A stretch of DNA of 64,000 nt from the NCBI RefSeq assembly GCF_001412655.1, contig NZ_CP012996.1, forward strand, positions 2,046,001 to 2,110,000, given 5' to 3'. Shown piece after piece: positions 7,735-16,635 of this stretch (positions are counted from its first letter, which is position 1; each line of letters starts with the position of its first letter). The translations under genes were made by a program, and so were the position numbers. The notes under the pieces were generated by a model. It had not been told where the DNA came from. It made no database searches and saw nothing but the letters and a program-made list of their open reading frames with translations. The DNA comes from Pedobacter sp. PACM 27299 (GTDB lineage: Bacteria; Bacteroidota; Bacteroidia; Sphingobacteriales; Sphingobacteriaceae).

Positions 7735-10125
7735 TTATTCATATTTAAGCGCATCAATGGTATTCGCCGTTGCAGCTTTATAAGACCTGATACTTACAGT
7801 GATCAAGGTGATGAGCATAGAAATACACATCGCCAACACAAAAGGCCATACGCTCAATTCTATCCGATACGCAAAGGTAGACAGCCATTTGGAAACAAAT
7901 AAATAAGCCAATGGCCAGGCCACAAGGTTGGCTAGAAAGACCATGACTAAAAATGATCCGTTGAGCATCTTAACCAATTCGAAAGTTGAAGCACCCAATA
8001 CTTTTCTAATGGCCACCTCTTTTGTTCTTTGAGCAGCCACAAAAGAGATCAAACCGAATAACCCAATGAAAGAAATAAAGATAATTACGGCTGCAAAAAC
8101 CTTAAATAATATGCCCATGATCGCTTCACTCTCATAATAACTGTTGATCCGCTCATCCACAAAGCCAGCACCATACACACTTTGAGGAAAGGTCTCATTC
8201 CATAGGGCTTCAATTTGCTGCATCACAGAAACCATATTTGCGCCATCCAGCTTGATGGCAGCCTGCCAATATTGGTCTTTATCTGAAGAAATAGCAAGAC
8301 CGGAAATGTTCTCTTTTAATGATTTATCATTATAATCTTTCACCACACCCACAATTGGAGTACTGGCATTTGAGACTTTAATCATTTTGCCAATTGCCGT
8401 TTGAGGGTCGGTAATGCCTACTTTTTTAAGAAAAGTTTCATTGACCACATAACCATTTGTCGTATCGCTTTTCGTAAAGATCTTGCCGGCAATAATTTTT
8501 AAGTCGAACAGCTTAAAATAATCTGCATCCGCATTACATAATCTAACTTCGAAGTCGTTGTTTTTTAAACCATTAAAGGAGAAGTCACTTGAGCTTACAT
8601 CCTGAGATAATGGGGGTACCTTGCAATAACTCAGCAGCTGCACACCAGGGATTTTCAGGACCTTATCTTTGAACAGATCATGTCTGCTTTTACTGGTACT
8701 ATCCCCTGGCATGCCCACCATAGCTATCGCATTTGAGGTAAATCCCAATGGTTTTTGCTGCAAATACTTCATTTGACGAACAATCACTAAAGTGCCGATA
8801 ATCAGCACTACAGTAATGGCAAACTGTACCACCACCAAAATTTTACGTAAGCTTAAGCCGTTGTTGTTGAGTGAAACTTTATTCTTTATGGCTAAGGCAG
8901 GATTGAAACCCGATATAATTAATGCCGGATAAAAACCAGCTAAAATGCTGACAAATGCCACCAGCAAGGCCATGAATACAAAAATAATCGGATGCCCAAA
9001 CAGGCTGAAGGTGATTTGATTTCTGAAAAGGTTTTCCATTAAAGGAATGGCCAGCTCAGTAAGTATGCAGGCAAATAACAAAGCAATCACTACTAAAGTA
9101 AAAGTTTCTGTTAAGAATTGAACGACCAGCTGTTTACGTTTGCCGCCCATTACTTTACGCACACCAACTTCTTTAGACCTGTTCACTGCCTGAGCTGTAT
9201 TTAAATTGATAAAATTGATGCAGGCGGTGCAGATTAAAAATAGCCCAATGATGGCAAGGCCATAAATCTGTTGCTTGCTAACCGTTGAATTGGCGAAATT
9301 ATCATATAGTTCAGAAAAATGAATATCCTTTAAAGGTTGCAATCTGTTCGTCTGATTCCCAGCGATCTTTTTATCGCTGTAATGTATCTTGTTAAACTTT
9401 GCCAAAGTCTCCCTTAGGTCTGAATTTTTTAGCCCTTCTTTCAGCAATACATAACTGCTGAAACTGGAGGAGGTACAATCCCAGCAAGTGCTATTTCTTT
9501 CCGGGAAGCTTTTGTAGCTGACCACTATTTTTAATGGGAAACTGCTGTTTTGGGGCATATCCTGAAATACACCTGTTACCTTTAGTTCTGTTTTAGTACC
9601 AATGGTGATGCTTTTACCAATAGCATTTTCAATGCTGCCAAAATATTTTAAAGCGTTCGCTTGGGATAGAGCGACAGTATTAGGCTCCTTTAAGGCCTCT
9701 GAAGGTTTACCATACAACCAATCTATCTGAAGAATTTCAAAAAACTCTGGCTCCGCATAGTACAGATCTTCGCGGCTTTTAATCACCTCCTTGCCTTCTT
9801 TATCATTAATACGAATTACATTTCCTCCTTTCGCAATTGCACCTATCTTCTCAATCCCCGAAATTTCATTTCTGGCAGCAGCAGTAACAGGGATAGGGAC
9901 GCCTGAAGAATAATCGTCGAAAGAATTGTATTTCCAATCGGTCACCACACGATAGATGCGGTCCTCATTTTTAAAACCTTCATCAAAACTCAGTTGGAAA
10001 CGGATAAATATAAAAATCAGGATACAGCTTGCCATTCCAATGGAAAGACCAAGGATATTGATCAAGGTGTAACTCTTGTTTTTCCAGAAGTTGCGCAAAG
10101 CGATTTTTAAATTGATCCTAAACAT
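7735..10125 (-). CDS. FtsX/MacB-type ABC transporter permease (paralogue 1)
   Basis: This 796-aa inner-membrane protein has the Bacteroidota FtsX double architecture: a first transmembrane helix (residues 21-40), a large periplasmic MacB-like core domain (45-280), a three-helix FtsX block (290-400) with a cytoplasmic NRSKEVGVRKVMGG loop, a further helix, a second periplasmic domain (450-660), and a second FtsX block with RTKEVAIRKVLGAS. Such proteins pair with an ATPase encoded elsewhere and usually act as exporters or mechanotransmitters. A near-identical paralogue lies 3.4 kb away in the same orientation. Upstream is a sigma-54-like promoter with two dyads, conserved between the copies. Confidence 0.9.
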   Translation of the reverse strand: MFRINLKIALRNFWKNKSYTLINILGLSIGMASCILIFIFIRFQLSFDEGFKNEDRIYRVVTDWKYNSFDDYSSGVPIPVTAAARNEISGIEKIGAIAKGGNVIRINDKEGKEVIKSREDLYYAEPEFFEILQIDWLYGKPSEALKEPNTVALSQANALKYFGSIENAIGKSITIGTKTELKVTGVFQDMPQNSSFPLKIVVSYKSFPERNSTCWDCTSSSFSSYVLLKEGLKNSDLRETLAKFNKIHYSDKKIAGNQTNRLQPLKDIHFSELYDNFANSTVSKQQIYGLAIIGLFLICTACINFINLNTAQAVNRSKEVGVRKVMGGKRKQLVVQFLTETFTLVVIALLFACILTELAIPLMENLFRNQITFSLFGHPIIFVFMALLVAFVSILAGFYPALIISGFNPALAIKNKVSLNNNGLSLRKILVVVQFAITVVLIIGTLVIVRQMKYLQQKPLGFTSNAIAMVGMPGDSTSKSRHDLFKDKVLKIPGVQLLSYCKVPPLSQDVSSSDFSFNGLKNNDFEVRLCNADADYFKLFDLKIIAGKIFTKSDTTNGYVVNETFLKKVGITDPQTAIGKMIKVSNASTPIVGVVKDYNDKSLKENISGLAISSDKDQYWQAAIKLDGANMVSVMQQIEALWNETFPQSVYGAGFVDERINSYYESEAIMGILFKVFAAVIIFISFIGLFGLISFVAAQRTKEVAIRKVLGASTFELVKMLNGSFLVMVFLANLVAWPLAYLFVSKWLSTFAYRIELSVWPFVLAMCISMLITLITVSIRSYKAATANTIDALKYE

Positions 10126-10147
10126 AATACGGTTTTTCTCTTCTCAT

Positions 10148-10164
10148 TGCCAATGATATGCCAA
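10148..10164 (-). promoter_or_regulatory. Putative sigma-54 (-24/-12) promoter of permease paralogue 1
   Basis: Read on the minus strand the element is TTGGCATATCATTGGCA, with GG (-24) and GC (-12) exactly 10 bases apart as required for sigma-54. The -12 GC lies 24-25 bases before the start codon, the same spacing as in front of the second paralogue. Confidence 0.6.
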
Positions 10165-10215
10165 AGCCCAAAATAGGCAATAATCAACCTTTAAATCGCA
10201 TTTAGGGTTTTAAAC

Positions 10216-10252
10216 TGTTCGGTAACGCACAGTCGATGATCGAAACTGCACA
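10216..10252 (-). promoter_or_regulatory. Two enhancer-like dyads upstream of permease paralogue 1
   Basis: Two 16-bp imperfect palindromes, TGTTCGGTAACGCACA (10216-10231) and TGATCGAAACTGCACA (10237-10252), start 21 bp apart, i.e. two helical turns. The nearer one begins about 54 bp from the -24 element. This layout suits a dimeric NtrC-type activator. The second motif is identical base for base upstream of the other paralogue. Confidence 0.55.
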
Positions 10253-10330
10253 GCTGCTATATTAGAATTCCAGGTATGGTTAGCAAAAAAGTAGATGCTC
10301 AAAGATTTAAGCTGGTGTGAATGGTTTAAT

Positions 10331-10338
10331 TATATTTG
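10331..10338 (+). promoter_or_regulatory. Possible Bacteroidota -7 promoter element for the GNAT gene
   Basis: TATATTTG matches the Bacteroidota -7 consensus TAnnTTTG exactly and lies 55 bases before the GNAT start codon. No clear TTG-type -33 box is seen at the expected distance, so the call is tentative. Confidence 0.3.
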
Positions 10339-10392
10339 CTCTAGGCTATTTTACTTTTCACAATGAAGCCTGACCTAAAACCATAAATACCA

Positions 10393-11193
10393 ATGCAAAT
10401 ACTAGCCTTAGCATACGAGGATTTACATTTAATAGCAGCGTTAGAGCCTGAAGGCTGGACGGGTGTGGAAGCGAGTTATGGTTTTTATATAGCTTCTTCC
10501 TTTTGTTTTCCAATCAAAGTAGTGATAGATGATAAAATTGTGGGATTAGGTGCCACAATTGTTCACAATGATGTCGCCTGGCTGGGGCATGTGATTGTTC
10601 ATCCTGACCAGCGAGGTAAGGGAATTGGGAGATTGGTGACACAATCCCTAATTGACATTGCAAGACAGCAAAACTGTGAGACTATTTATTTAATCGCCAC
10701 TAAACTAGGCGCTCCAGTATATGAAAAGCTGGATTTTATAACGGATACAGAGTACCTGGTTTTTAAAGACATCATCTTTGCTGAAGAACTGCCAGTTTCA
10801 GATCATATCATCCCGTACCAACAGGGTTTTAAAGAAGAGATTGCAAGGATTGACAAAATAGCGACAGGAGAGGAGCGTATGATGCATTTGGAAGGCGCTC
10901 TTGAAAATGGATTTGTATACCTAAATCATCATAAAATTGAAGGTTTCTATCTGCCTGCCCTGGGTGATGGATTAATTGTTGCAAATCACCCATCTGCCGG
11001 CCTTGAACTCTTGAAGCTACATTTAAGGTCAAATGAAAAACTGAATTTCCCTAAAGATAATTTAGTCGCCAGGGATTTTTTGTACAGCAATGGTTTTAAG
11101 GAATACGATGTAGTCAAACACATGAGATTAGGCAATAGCCGACCTTTTAAACTAGAAAACATTTACAATAGAGTATCAGGAAGTATCGGCTAA
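10393..11193 (+). CDS. GNAT family N-acetyltransferase
   Basis: This 266-aa cytoplasmic enzyme has an N-terminal GNAT domain (residues 1-125). The acetyl-CoA-binding motif A is clear: HVIVHPDQRGKGIGRLVTQ (Q/RxxGxG/A type), followed by APVYEKLDF as motif B. The C-terminal half (140-266) looks like a second, degenerate acyltransferase lobe or substrate domain, an arrangement seen in tandem-GNAT proteins. The acceptor is unknown. It is embedded between the two FtsX paralogues but points the opposite way, as if carried along in or inserted between the duplicated units. Confidence 0.82.
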   Translation: MQILALAYEDLHLIAALEPEGWTGVEASYGFYIASSFCFPIKVVIDDKIVGLGATIVHNDVAWLGHVIVHPDQRGKGIGRLVTQSLIDIARQQNCETIYLIATKLGAPVYEKLDFITDTEYLVFKDIIFAEELPVSDHIIPYQQGFKEEIARIDKIATGEERMMHLEGALENGFVYLNHHKIEGFYLPALGDGLIVANHPSAGLELLKLHLRSNEKLNFPKDNLVARDFLYSNGFKEYDVVKHMRLGNSRPFKLENIYNRVSGSIG

Positions 11194-11209
11194 ATTCTTT
11201 TAAAACAGC

Positions 11210-13600
11210 TTACTCATATTTAAGCGCATCAATGGTATTGGCAGTTGCCGCCTTATAAGATCTGATGCTTACAGTGATCAAAGTAATGAGCATAGAAATA
11301 CACATGGCCAACAAAAAAGGCCATACGCTCAATTCTATCCGATAAGCAAAGCTAGACAGCCATTTGGAAACAAAAAGGTAAGCCAGTGGCCAGGCTACAA
11401 GATTGGCCAGAAAAACCATGATTAAAAATGAGCCATTGAGCATCTTCACCAGTTCGTAAGTGGAAGCACCCAATACTTTTCTAATGGCTACTTCTTTCGT
11501 TCTTTGTGCAGCCACAAAAGAGATCAATCCAAATAAACCAATGAAAGAAATAAAGATGATGACCGCTGCAAAAACCTTGAATAATATGCCCATGATCGCT
11601 TCACTCTCATAATAACTGTTGATCCGCTCATCCACAAAATTGGCTTCGTAAACACTTCTGGGGAAGTTCTCGTTCCATAAAGCTTCGATTTGCTGCATCG
11701 CAGGAACCATGTGTTTGCCCTCTAGTTTCACCGCAGCGTACCAGTATTGATTTTTATCAGAAGAAATGGCCAGGCCAGAAATACGCTCTTTTAAAGACTT
11801 ATCATTGAAATCTTTGACCACACCAACAATAGGAATATTGACGTTTGAGGTTTTAATCATTTTACCAATTGCATTTTGAGGATTGGTCATCCCTACCTTT
11901 TTAAGAAAAGTTTCATTGACCACATAACCATTCGTTGTATCACTTTTCGTAAAGACTTTGCCGGCAATAACTTTCAGGTCAAATAGTTTAAAGTAGTTTT
12001 CATCCGCTTTAGAAACCCTGACTTCGAAATCATGGTTTTTCTGACCATCAAAAACAAAACTACTTGAATTTACATCCTGAGACAGTGGCGCCGACTGACA
12101 ATAGCTCATCATCTGAACCCCTGGTATTTGCAGGATCTTCTCTTTGAATAGATTGTGTTTGCTTTTACTGGTACTGTCGCCCGGCATGCCAACCATGGCC
12201 ACAGCACTGGAGCTGAATCCCAATGGTTTTTGTTTCAAATAATCCATCTGACGAACAATCACTAAAGTGCCGATAATTAGGATGATGGTAATTGCAAACT
12301 GTAAAACTACCAGTATTTTACGCATGCTCAAGCCATTGTTATTCAATGCGACCTTATTTTTTATAGCCAGTGCTGGATTGAAACCAGAGATCACCATCGC
12401 CGGATAAAAACCAGCTAAAAAGCTGACAAATAACACGAGCAGAGCCATAAATACAAAAATAACAGGATGACCAAAAAGGCTGAATGAGATTTGGTTTCTG
12501 AAAAGATTCTGCATTAAAGGAATGGAGAGTTCTGCAAGGATACAGGCAAATAGTAAGGCGATGAGCACTAAAGTAAAAGTCTCCGTTAAGAATTGCACCA
12601 TCAGCTGTTTGCGCTTACCGCCCATTACTTTACGAACGCCTACCTCTTTAGACCTGTTCGCTGCCTGGGCAGTATTTAAATTGATAAAGTTGATGCAGGC
12701 AGTGCAGATTAAAAATAGACCAATGATGGCGAGCCCATAAATCTGGTGTTTATTAATCGTTGAATTGGCGAAATTATCATAAAGTTCCGCAAAATGAATC
12801 TCTCTTAGCGGCTGCAGTCTGTTGGCCTGATTTCCAGAAGCTTTTTGATCTGTATAGTGTATTTTGTTAAATTTTGCCAGTGGCTCTTTCAGGTCTTCCG
12901 CTTTTAAACCATCTTTAAGCAATACATAACTGCTGTAACTTGAATTGATACAATCCCAGCAGGTACCCTCTCTTTCCGAAAAACTTTTGTAGCTAATGAC
13001 TAATTTTAAAGGTAAACTGCTATTTTGAGGCATATCCTGAAACACTCCCGTTACCTTTAACACTGTTTTAGTACCAAGGGTGATGCTTTTGCCAACCGCA
13101 TTTTCAATGCTGCCAAAATATTTTAAAGCGTTCGCCTTGGATAAGGCCACTGTATTTGGCTCATTTAGCGCTTCAGATGGTTTACCATATAACCAATTCA
13201 TCTGAAATATCTCAAAGAACTCAGGTTCCGCGTAGTAAACATCTTCCCGGCTTTTAATCACCTCCTTACCTTGTTTATCTTTAATGTGAACTACATTTCC
13301 TCCTTTGGCTATGGCCCCGATTTTCTCTATACCCGCAATTTCATTTCTCGCCGCCGAGGTAAAAGGGAGGGGGACTCCTGAAGAATAATCATCGAAAGAA
13401 TTGTATTTCCAATCGGTCACCACGCGGTAAATGCGGTCTTCATTTTTAAAACCTTCATCAAAACTCAACTGGAAACGGATAAATATAAAAATCAGAATAC
13501 AGCTTGCCATGCCAATGGAAAGACCAAGAATATTAATCATGGTGTAGCTCTTGTTTTTCCAGAAGTTGCGCAAGGCGATTTTTAAATTGATCCTAAACAT
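11210..13600 (-). CDS. FtsX/MacB-type ABC transporter permease (paralogue 2)
   Basis: This 796-aa paralogue of the permease at 7735-10125 shares the same domains and most residues, including the NRSKEVGVRKVMGG and RTKEVAIRKVLGAS coupling loops. A longer frame begins at 13639, but the alignment with paralogue 1 and the shared promoter spacing put the start at the ATG ending at 13600, reading MFRINLKIALRNFWKNKS. Differences concentrate in the periplasmic domains (around residues 200-250 and 470-640), suggesting diversified sensing or substrate specificity. The upstream region repeats the sigma-54-like box and paired dyads of paralogue 1, so the duplication included the control region. Confidence 0.9.
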   Translation of the reverse strand: MFRINLKIALRNFWKNKSYTMINILGLSIGMASCILIFIFIRFQLSFDEGFKNEDRIYRVVTDWKYNSFDDYSSGVPLPFTSAARNEIAGIEKIGAIAKGGNVVHIKDKQGKEVIKSREDVYYAEPEFFEIFQMNWLYGKPSEALNEPNTVALSKANALKYFGSIENAVGKSITLGTKTVLKVTGVFQDMPQNSSLPLKLVISYKSFSEREGTCWDCINSSYSSYVLLKDGLKAEDLKEPLAKFNKIHYTDQKASGNQANRLQPLREIHFAELYDNFANSTINKHQIYGLAIIGLFLICTACINFINLNTAQAANRSKEVGVRKVMGGKRKQLMVQFLTETFTLVLIALLFACILAELSIPLMQNLFRNQISFSLFGHPVIFVFMALLVLFVSFLAGFYPAMVISGFNPALAIKNKVALNNNGLSMRKILVVLQFAITIILIIGTLVIVRQMDYLKQKPLGFSSSAVAMVGMPGDSTSKSKHNLFKEKILQIPGVQMMSYCQSAPLSQDVNSSSFVFDGQKNHDFEVRVSKADENYFKLFDLKVIAGKVFTKSDTTNGYVVNETFLKKVGMTNPQNAIGKMIKTSNVNIPIVGVVKDFNDKSLKERISGLAISSDKNQYWYAAVKLEGKHMVPAMQQIEALWNENFPRSVYEANFVDERINSYYESEAIMGILFKVFAAVIIFISFIGLFGLISFVAAQRTKEVAIRKVLGASTYELVKMLNGSFLIMVFLANLVAWPLAYLFVSKWLSSFAYRIELSVWPFLLAMCISMLITLITVSIRSYKAATANTIDALKYE

Positions 13601-13622
13601 AATGCCGTTTTTCCCTTCCCTT

Positions 13623-13639
13623 CGCGAAGGATATGCCAA
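13623..13639 (-). promoter_or_regulatory. Putative sigma-54 (-24/-12) promoter of permease paralogue 2
   Basis: Read on the minus strand the element is TTGGCATATCCTTCGCG, with GG and GC separated by 10 bases and the GC 24-25 bases before the start codon. The flanks differ from paralogue 1 while GG, GC and their spacing are kept. Confidence 0.6.
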
Positions 13640-13691
13640 AGCCTAAAATAGGGAATAACTAAGCGTTAAATCGCATTTAGAGATTTTAAAC

Positions 13692-13728
13692 TGTTCGTTA
13701 ATGCACAGCAGCTGATCGAAACTGCACA
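13692..13728 (-). promoter_or_regulatory. Two enhancer-like dyads upstream of permease paralogue 2
   Basis: TGTTCGTTAATGCACA (13692-13707) and TGATCGAAACTGCACA (13713-13728) start 21 bp apart and about 55 bp from the -24 box, as upstream of paralogue 1. The base between half-sites varies but the arms are kept. Confidence 0.55.
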
Positions 13729-13747
13729 ATGGGTAATCCAGGTCAGG

Positions 13748-13900
13748 CTATTTCTGCTTTTTTAAAAGTGTTCCTGGGGAAACTCCGAATTTCTTTTTGA
13801 AAGCAGCAGAAAAATGATTGCTGTGCTGGTAGCCAACCCGATAGGCTATTTCTGAAATGTTCCAATAATAAGGCATCAGATATTCACGGAACAGTAGTGT
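13748..13900 (-). pseudogene. AraC family regulator remnant (C-terminal HTH only)
   Basis: The minus strand reads about 50 codons ending in TAG at 13748-13750. They match the second helix-turn-helix of AraC/XylS regulators: ISEIAYRVGYQHSNHFSAAF followed by KKKFGVSPG. The N-terminal sensor and first HTH are missing, and upstream the frame meets stops and unrelated sequence. The remnant abuts, head to head, the C-terminal remnant of a siderophore-binding protein. The simplest reading is one deletion that removed the 5' halves of two divergent genes of an iron-uptake locus. Confidence 0.75.
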
Positions 13901-14136
13901 CGAGTGAATATATAAGCCATGTCCACCCAGATATCCTATATGTCATTGATAGGAACCTGATTATGGAGGGTCATAAACTAAACAAATCCGAGATAGAAAA
14001 CGCATTAGTGCAGACAACAAATGCCTTTAAAAATAAGCGTATCTATTATTTAGATCCTAATATCTGGTATTTATCCGGAGCTGGTACTTACTCTATTCAG
14101 CACATGATTACGGATGTTTTGCAGGGCTACAAATAA
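13897..14136 (+). pseudogene. Siderophore ABC transporter substrate-binding protein remnant (C-terminal)
   Basis: About 80 codons end at TAA 14134-14136. They match the C-terminal lobe of CeuE/YclQ-like periplasmic siderophore-binding proteins: HVHPDILYVIDRN, then ALVQTTNAFKNKRIYYLDP and a final WYLSGAGTYSIQHM helix. A full protein would have about 300 residues with a signal peptide and N-terminal lobe, all absent here. The GTG at 13897 gives an open frame but not a plausible functional product. It is fused to the AraC remnant. Confidence 0.7.
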
Positions 14137-14282
14137 GCTCTTTTCAGACTGAAATTAATATTTATAAAACGTAGCGTGAGAAGATCTACTTAAGCTGAGG
14201 TGATCGTTATGAATATAGATTGACCGAATGAATTTATCGAACAGGTTTCTAATGAGAGCGATTAATTACTAAGAAAAACAGA

Positions 14283-14312
14283 AAATCCTGGAACCGCTAG
14301 ATTCCAGGATTT
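14283..14312. terminator. Intrinsic terminator hairpin
   Basis: Stem AATCCTGGAA (14284-14293) pairs with TTCCAGGATT (14302-14311) around an 8-base loop. It lies just after the stop of the minus-strand lipoprotein gene and downstream of the siderophore-protein remnant; T-rich DNA follows on the plus strand. Confidence 0.7.
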
Positions 14313-14315
14313 CGT

Positions 14316-14714
14316 TTACTTTATTTTTACATATTTAAAACCACAACCTTCTATACATGGTGGGTTCAGAATTAATGTATCATTTTTTACCTTATAAAAA
14401 TACTTCCATACAGAAGCATCTATTTTTGCAAATGATAAAATCCTGCTGTCCGATTTAGTGTAGAATATGAATTCTTTGTAACGACTCCATCGCAGTTTCC
14501 CATCCTTTTTGAAAAGAATATTTTCAATAGGGGCATTACTATCAACAGGACGCCATTTTCCACTGCCATTACCTGGATCGGCAAATGTTTCAATAAGTTT
14601 CCAATTGCCATTGAGTGCTGGATCAAGACCTGGGTTGTTAACTGATTTATCTTTGCTGCAGGAAATCACAAAAAATAAATAAAGAATAGAGGTTAATTTA
14701 AATAAGGTTTTCAT
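14316..14714 (-). CDS. Small lipoprotein, lipocalin-like
   Basis: This 132-aa protein has a lipoprotein signal with lipobox FFVISC (C19), so the mature protein is probably lipid-anchored. The segment LNGNWKLIETFADPGNGSGKW (residues 39-59) is the start of the lipocalin-like beta-barrel common in Bacteroidota lipoproteins; later strands alternate hydrophobic and polar residues, and the end has a CIEGCGFKYVK cysteine pair. No ligand or role can be deduced. It is a single gene followed by a hairpin terminator. Confidence 0.75.
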   Translation of the reverse strand: MKTLFKLTSILYLFFVISCSKDKSVNNPGLDPALNGNWKLIETFADPGNGSGKWRPVDSNAPIENILFKKDGKLRWSRYKEFIFYTKSDSRILSFAKIDASVWKYFYKVKNDTLILNPPCIEGCGFKYVKIK

Positions 14715-14835
14715 AATGGTTTGGTTTTTCTATAGAAACGCGATTTATAAAAAAAACGCTACACTATGGGAAAAGAAAACTGTGAGTTCAATCTATACCT
14801 ATAGTGCCCTATTGGCTTCTTTATGAAACATAAAA

Positions 14836-15183
14836 TTATAGAACCGTTTTGTCGCCGTGTGATTTTGGTTCGGAAATCACCAGAAATTCCAATACTTCTT
14901 CTGATTGGTTTTTTATAAGATGTTTTCTACCTTTTTCTACATGAAGAGACTCCCCAGCTTGAACAGTTAAAATATCCCCTTCAATTTCAAAAACCGCAGT
15001 ACCTGATAAAATATAAAACAATTGCTGACAATGGGTATGAAAATGTTGCTGCTCCGCGGTTCCGACAGGCATTTTCTCCTGGATCACACTTAAACTATCT
15101 GTTTTCAATAAATGCCAGCCGTCGCAATTATTACCCCATTTGTAATGTTCGGAATTTTGAATCGATTTTATCATATTGGTCAA
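14836..15183 (-). CDS. Cupin domain-containing protein
   Basis: This 115-aa protein is a single beta-barrel cupin_2 domain. The first metal-binding motif is QHFHTHCQQLFYILSGTAVF, giving H-x-H and the downstream Q/E position; the second is GESLHVEKGRKHLIKN, giving the last histidine. Such small cytoplasmic cupins range from metal-dependent enzymes to sugar-binding proteins, so the activity is unspecified. A second ATG three codons in (at 15174) is an equally possible start. Confidence 0.82.
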   Translation of the reverse strand: MTNMIKSIQNSEHYKWGNNCDGWHLLKTDSLSVIQEKMPVGTAEQQHFHTHCQQLFYILSGTAVFEIEGDILTVQAGESLHVEKGRKHLIKNQSEEVLEFLVISEPKSHGDKTVL

Positions 15184-15322
15184 GGATTTGTTTTAAGAAG
15201 GTGTTTCCAGAGCTCACAAATTAAGGATAAATTTATAGAATATAGCCTAGCCTTTGCTACTTAACATTGGCTATTAGGCTGATGACAATTTTAAAATGAT
15301 GCCAGTTTCACAATAGCCACGC

Positions 15323-16036
15323 TTAAATTCCTAGCTTAGGATCATTAGAACTCGGTTTGATGAACCTGAGATAGATAAAACATAGCACCGGAAATCCAAT
15401 ATAATAAACCATAACGATCATCAATGGCAATATACCTTCCGGTTTAACAGGATCTGTATCGTATGTTTTTACCAGCAACTGTAAACCAATACTCTTTTCC
15501 CTAGAGAAGAGAATCATCGAACTGAAGTTATAGCCCAGATGGAGTGCAAATGGGAGTAGTATAGAACTGGATTTTACAAAAGCCAATGCTAGCAAATACC
15601 CCATGATACCGGTAGAAATGAATACCGATAGCATTTGAAGCGGCTGGCCAAGAATGTCATAACAGAACCAATGAAAGACGCCGAAAGCTATTGCCGATAT
15701 AGCCATGGCTTTATGGATGCCGAGTTTCCTGATCAGCAGGTAAAATAATGCGCCGCGAAATAGGAGTTCTTCAAAGATGACACCTTTAAGGACAAAAAAA
15801 GAACTTTTGAAAAAATCAACAGCGGTATAATCCGGATTGAATTGGTAAGGGTTTTCTACCAATAAAGAGATGCTGAGGTAAAGGAGAGGAAGATAGAAAA
15901 GAGCCAAGGCAAATCCGAATCCAATTAAGCACAGCCTTTTGGGATTCGGATACCAATTGAGTACATTTAAGTTTTTACCTATCGTATATTTCAATAGTAA
16001 CCAGGAAAGTAGCAATTCAATAATAATAGCGATCAT
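15323..16036 (-). CDS. CPBP family intramembrane glutamic endopeptidase
   Basis: This 237-aa membrane protein has about seven hydrophobic segments. The CPBP (CAAX protease/Abi) motifs are present: EELLFRG (EExxxR) in the core, FGVFHW and later HLGYNFSS, supplying the two catalytic glutamates and two histidines. Bacterial homologues process membrane peptides or confer bacteriocin self-immunity; the substrate here is unknown. It is divergent from an XRE regulator gene whose product has its own membrane segments; only 86 bases separate the starts, so shared control is possible. Confidence 0.85.
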   Translation of the reverse strand: MIAIIIELLLSWLLLKYTIGKNLNVLNWYPNPKRLCLIGFGFALALFYLPLLYLSISLLVENPYQFNPDYTAVDFFKSSFFVLKGVIFEELLFRGALFYLLIRKLGIHKAMAISAIAFGVFHWFCYDILGQPLQMLSVFISTGIMGYLLALAFVKSSSILLPFALHLGYNFSSMILFSREKSIGLQLLVKTYDTDPVKPEGILPLMIVMVYYIGFPVLCFIYLRFIKPSSNDPKLGI

Positions 16037-16122
16037 CTGCTTTTTCCTTTAAAAGTAGGCTCATAAAATCGTTTAGGATAGCGACATTTACATACGCCGT
16101 AAAATGCCGTATCGTAAACACA

Positions 16123-16569
16123 ATGGATCCTACCGGAAAAGAAAAAATTGCTAAACTGATCAAAGAGGCAAGACTAAGGAAAGGCTATTCGCAGCAGCAG
16201 CTTGCCGATCTTGCACAGCTTAATCTGCGTTCAGTACAGCGTATGGAGAAGGCCGAAGTATTGCCCCGAGCCTATAGCCTCAATTTACTGGCCACACACC
16301 TTGACCTGGATATTGAAGTTTTTGAAGAGATTAAAAGTAATATTGCGGCAGTACCTGGTGCAAGTCCAACAGGAAATAACCAGCTCGATAAGAAAAGCAC
16401 AAAGATTATTCTGAGCACTACGCTGGTTTTACTTACCGTATTACTGACCGCGGCTTTTCTTTCTCAATCCAGCGGCTTTCCTGAAACAAGTTTTGAGCTG
16501 TTTTTATTTCTGGCCCTAATTGTGGCGATGAATGGATTTTTATTTTGGCGGATATGGAAGGATAATTAA
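16123..16569 (+). CDS. XRE family transcriptional regulator with C-terminal membrane segments
   Basis: This 148-aa protein has an N-terminal helix-turn-helix of the Cro/CI type (residues 8-65; KGYSQQQLADLAQLNLRSVQ followed by RMEKAE) and two hydrophobic helices (about 88-108 and 122-140), so it is probably a membrane-tethered DNA-binding protein. The intergenic region to the divergent CPBP protease gene contains two GCCGTA repeats 10 bp apart (16096-16101 and 16106-16111) that could be its operator. The membrane-protein neighbour and tethered regulator may form one stress-response unit, but this is inference. Confidence 0.85.
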   Translation: MDPTGKEKIAKLIKEARLRKGYSQQQLADLAQLNLRSVQRMEKAEVLPRAYSLNLLATHLDLDIEVFEEIKSNIAAVPGASPTGNNQLDKKSTKIILSTTLVLLTVLLTAAFLSQSSGFPETSFELFLFLALIVAMNGFLFWRIWKDN

Positions 16570-16635
16570 TTGGTGAAAAAGAAAACACATACTGGTACCT
16601 ATAATTGTAGTAATAATAATTCTAGTAAAAGGACA

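Noticed and set aside
13601..13639. Longer start for permease paralogue 2 (MAYPSRREGKNGI extension)
   Set aside because: The extension overlaps the -24/-12 element and is absent from paralogue 1, which starts at the equivalent MFRINLK.
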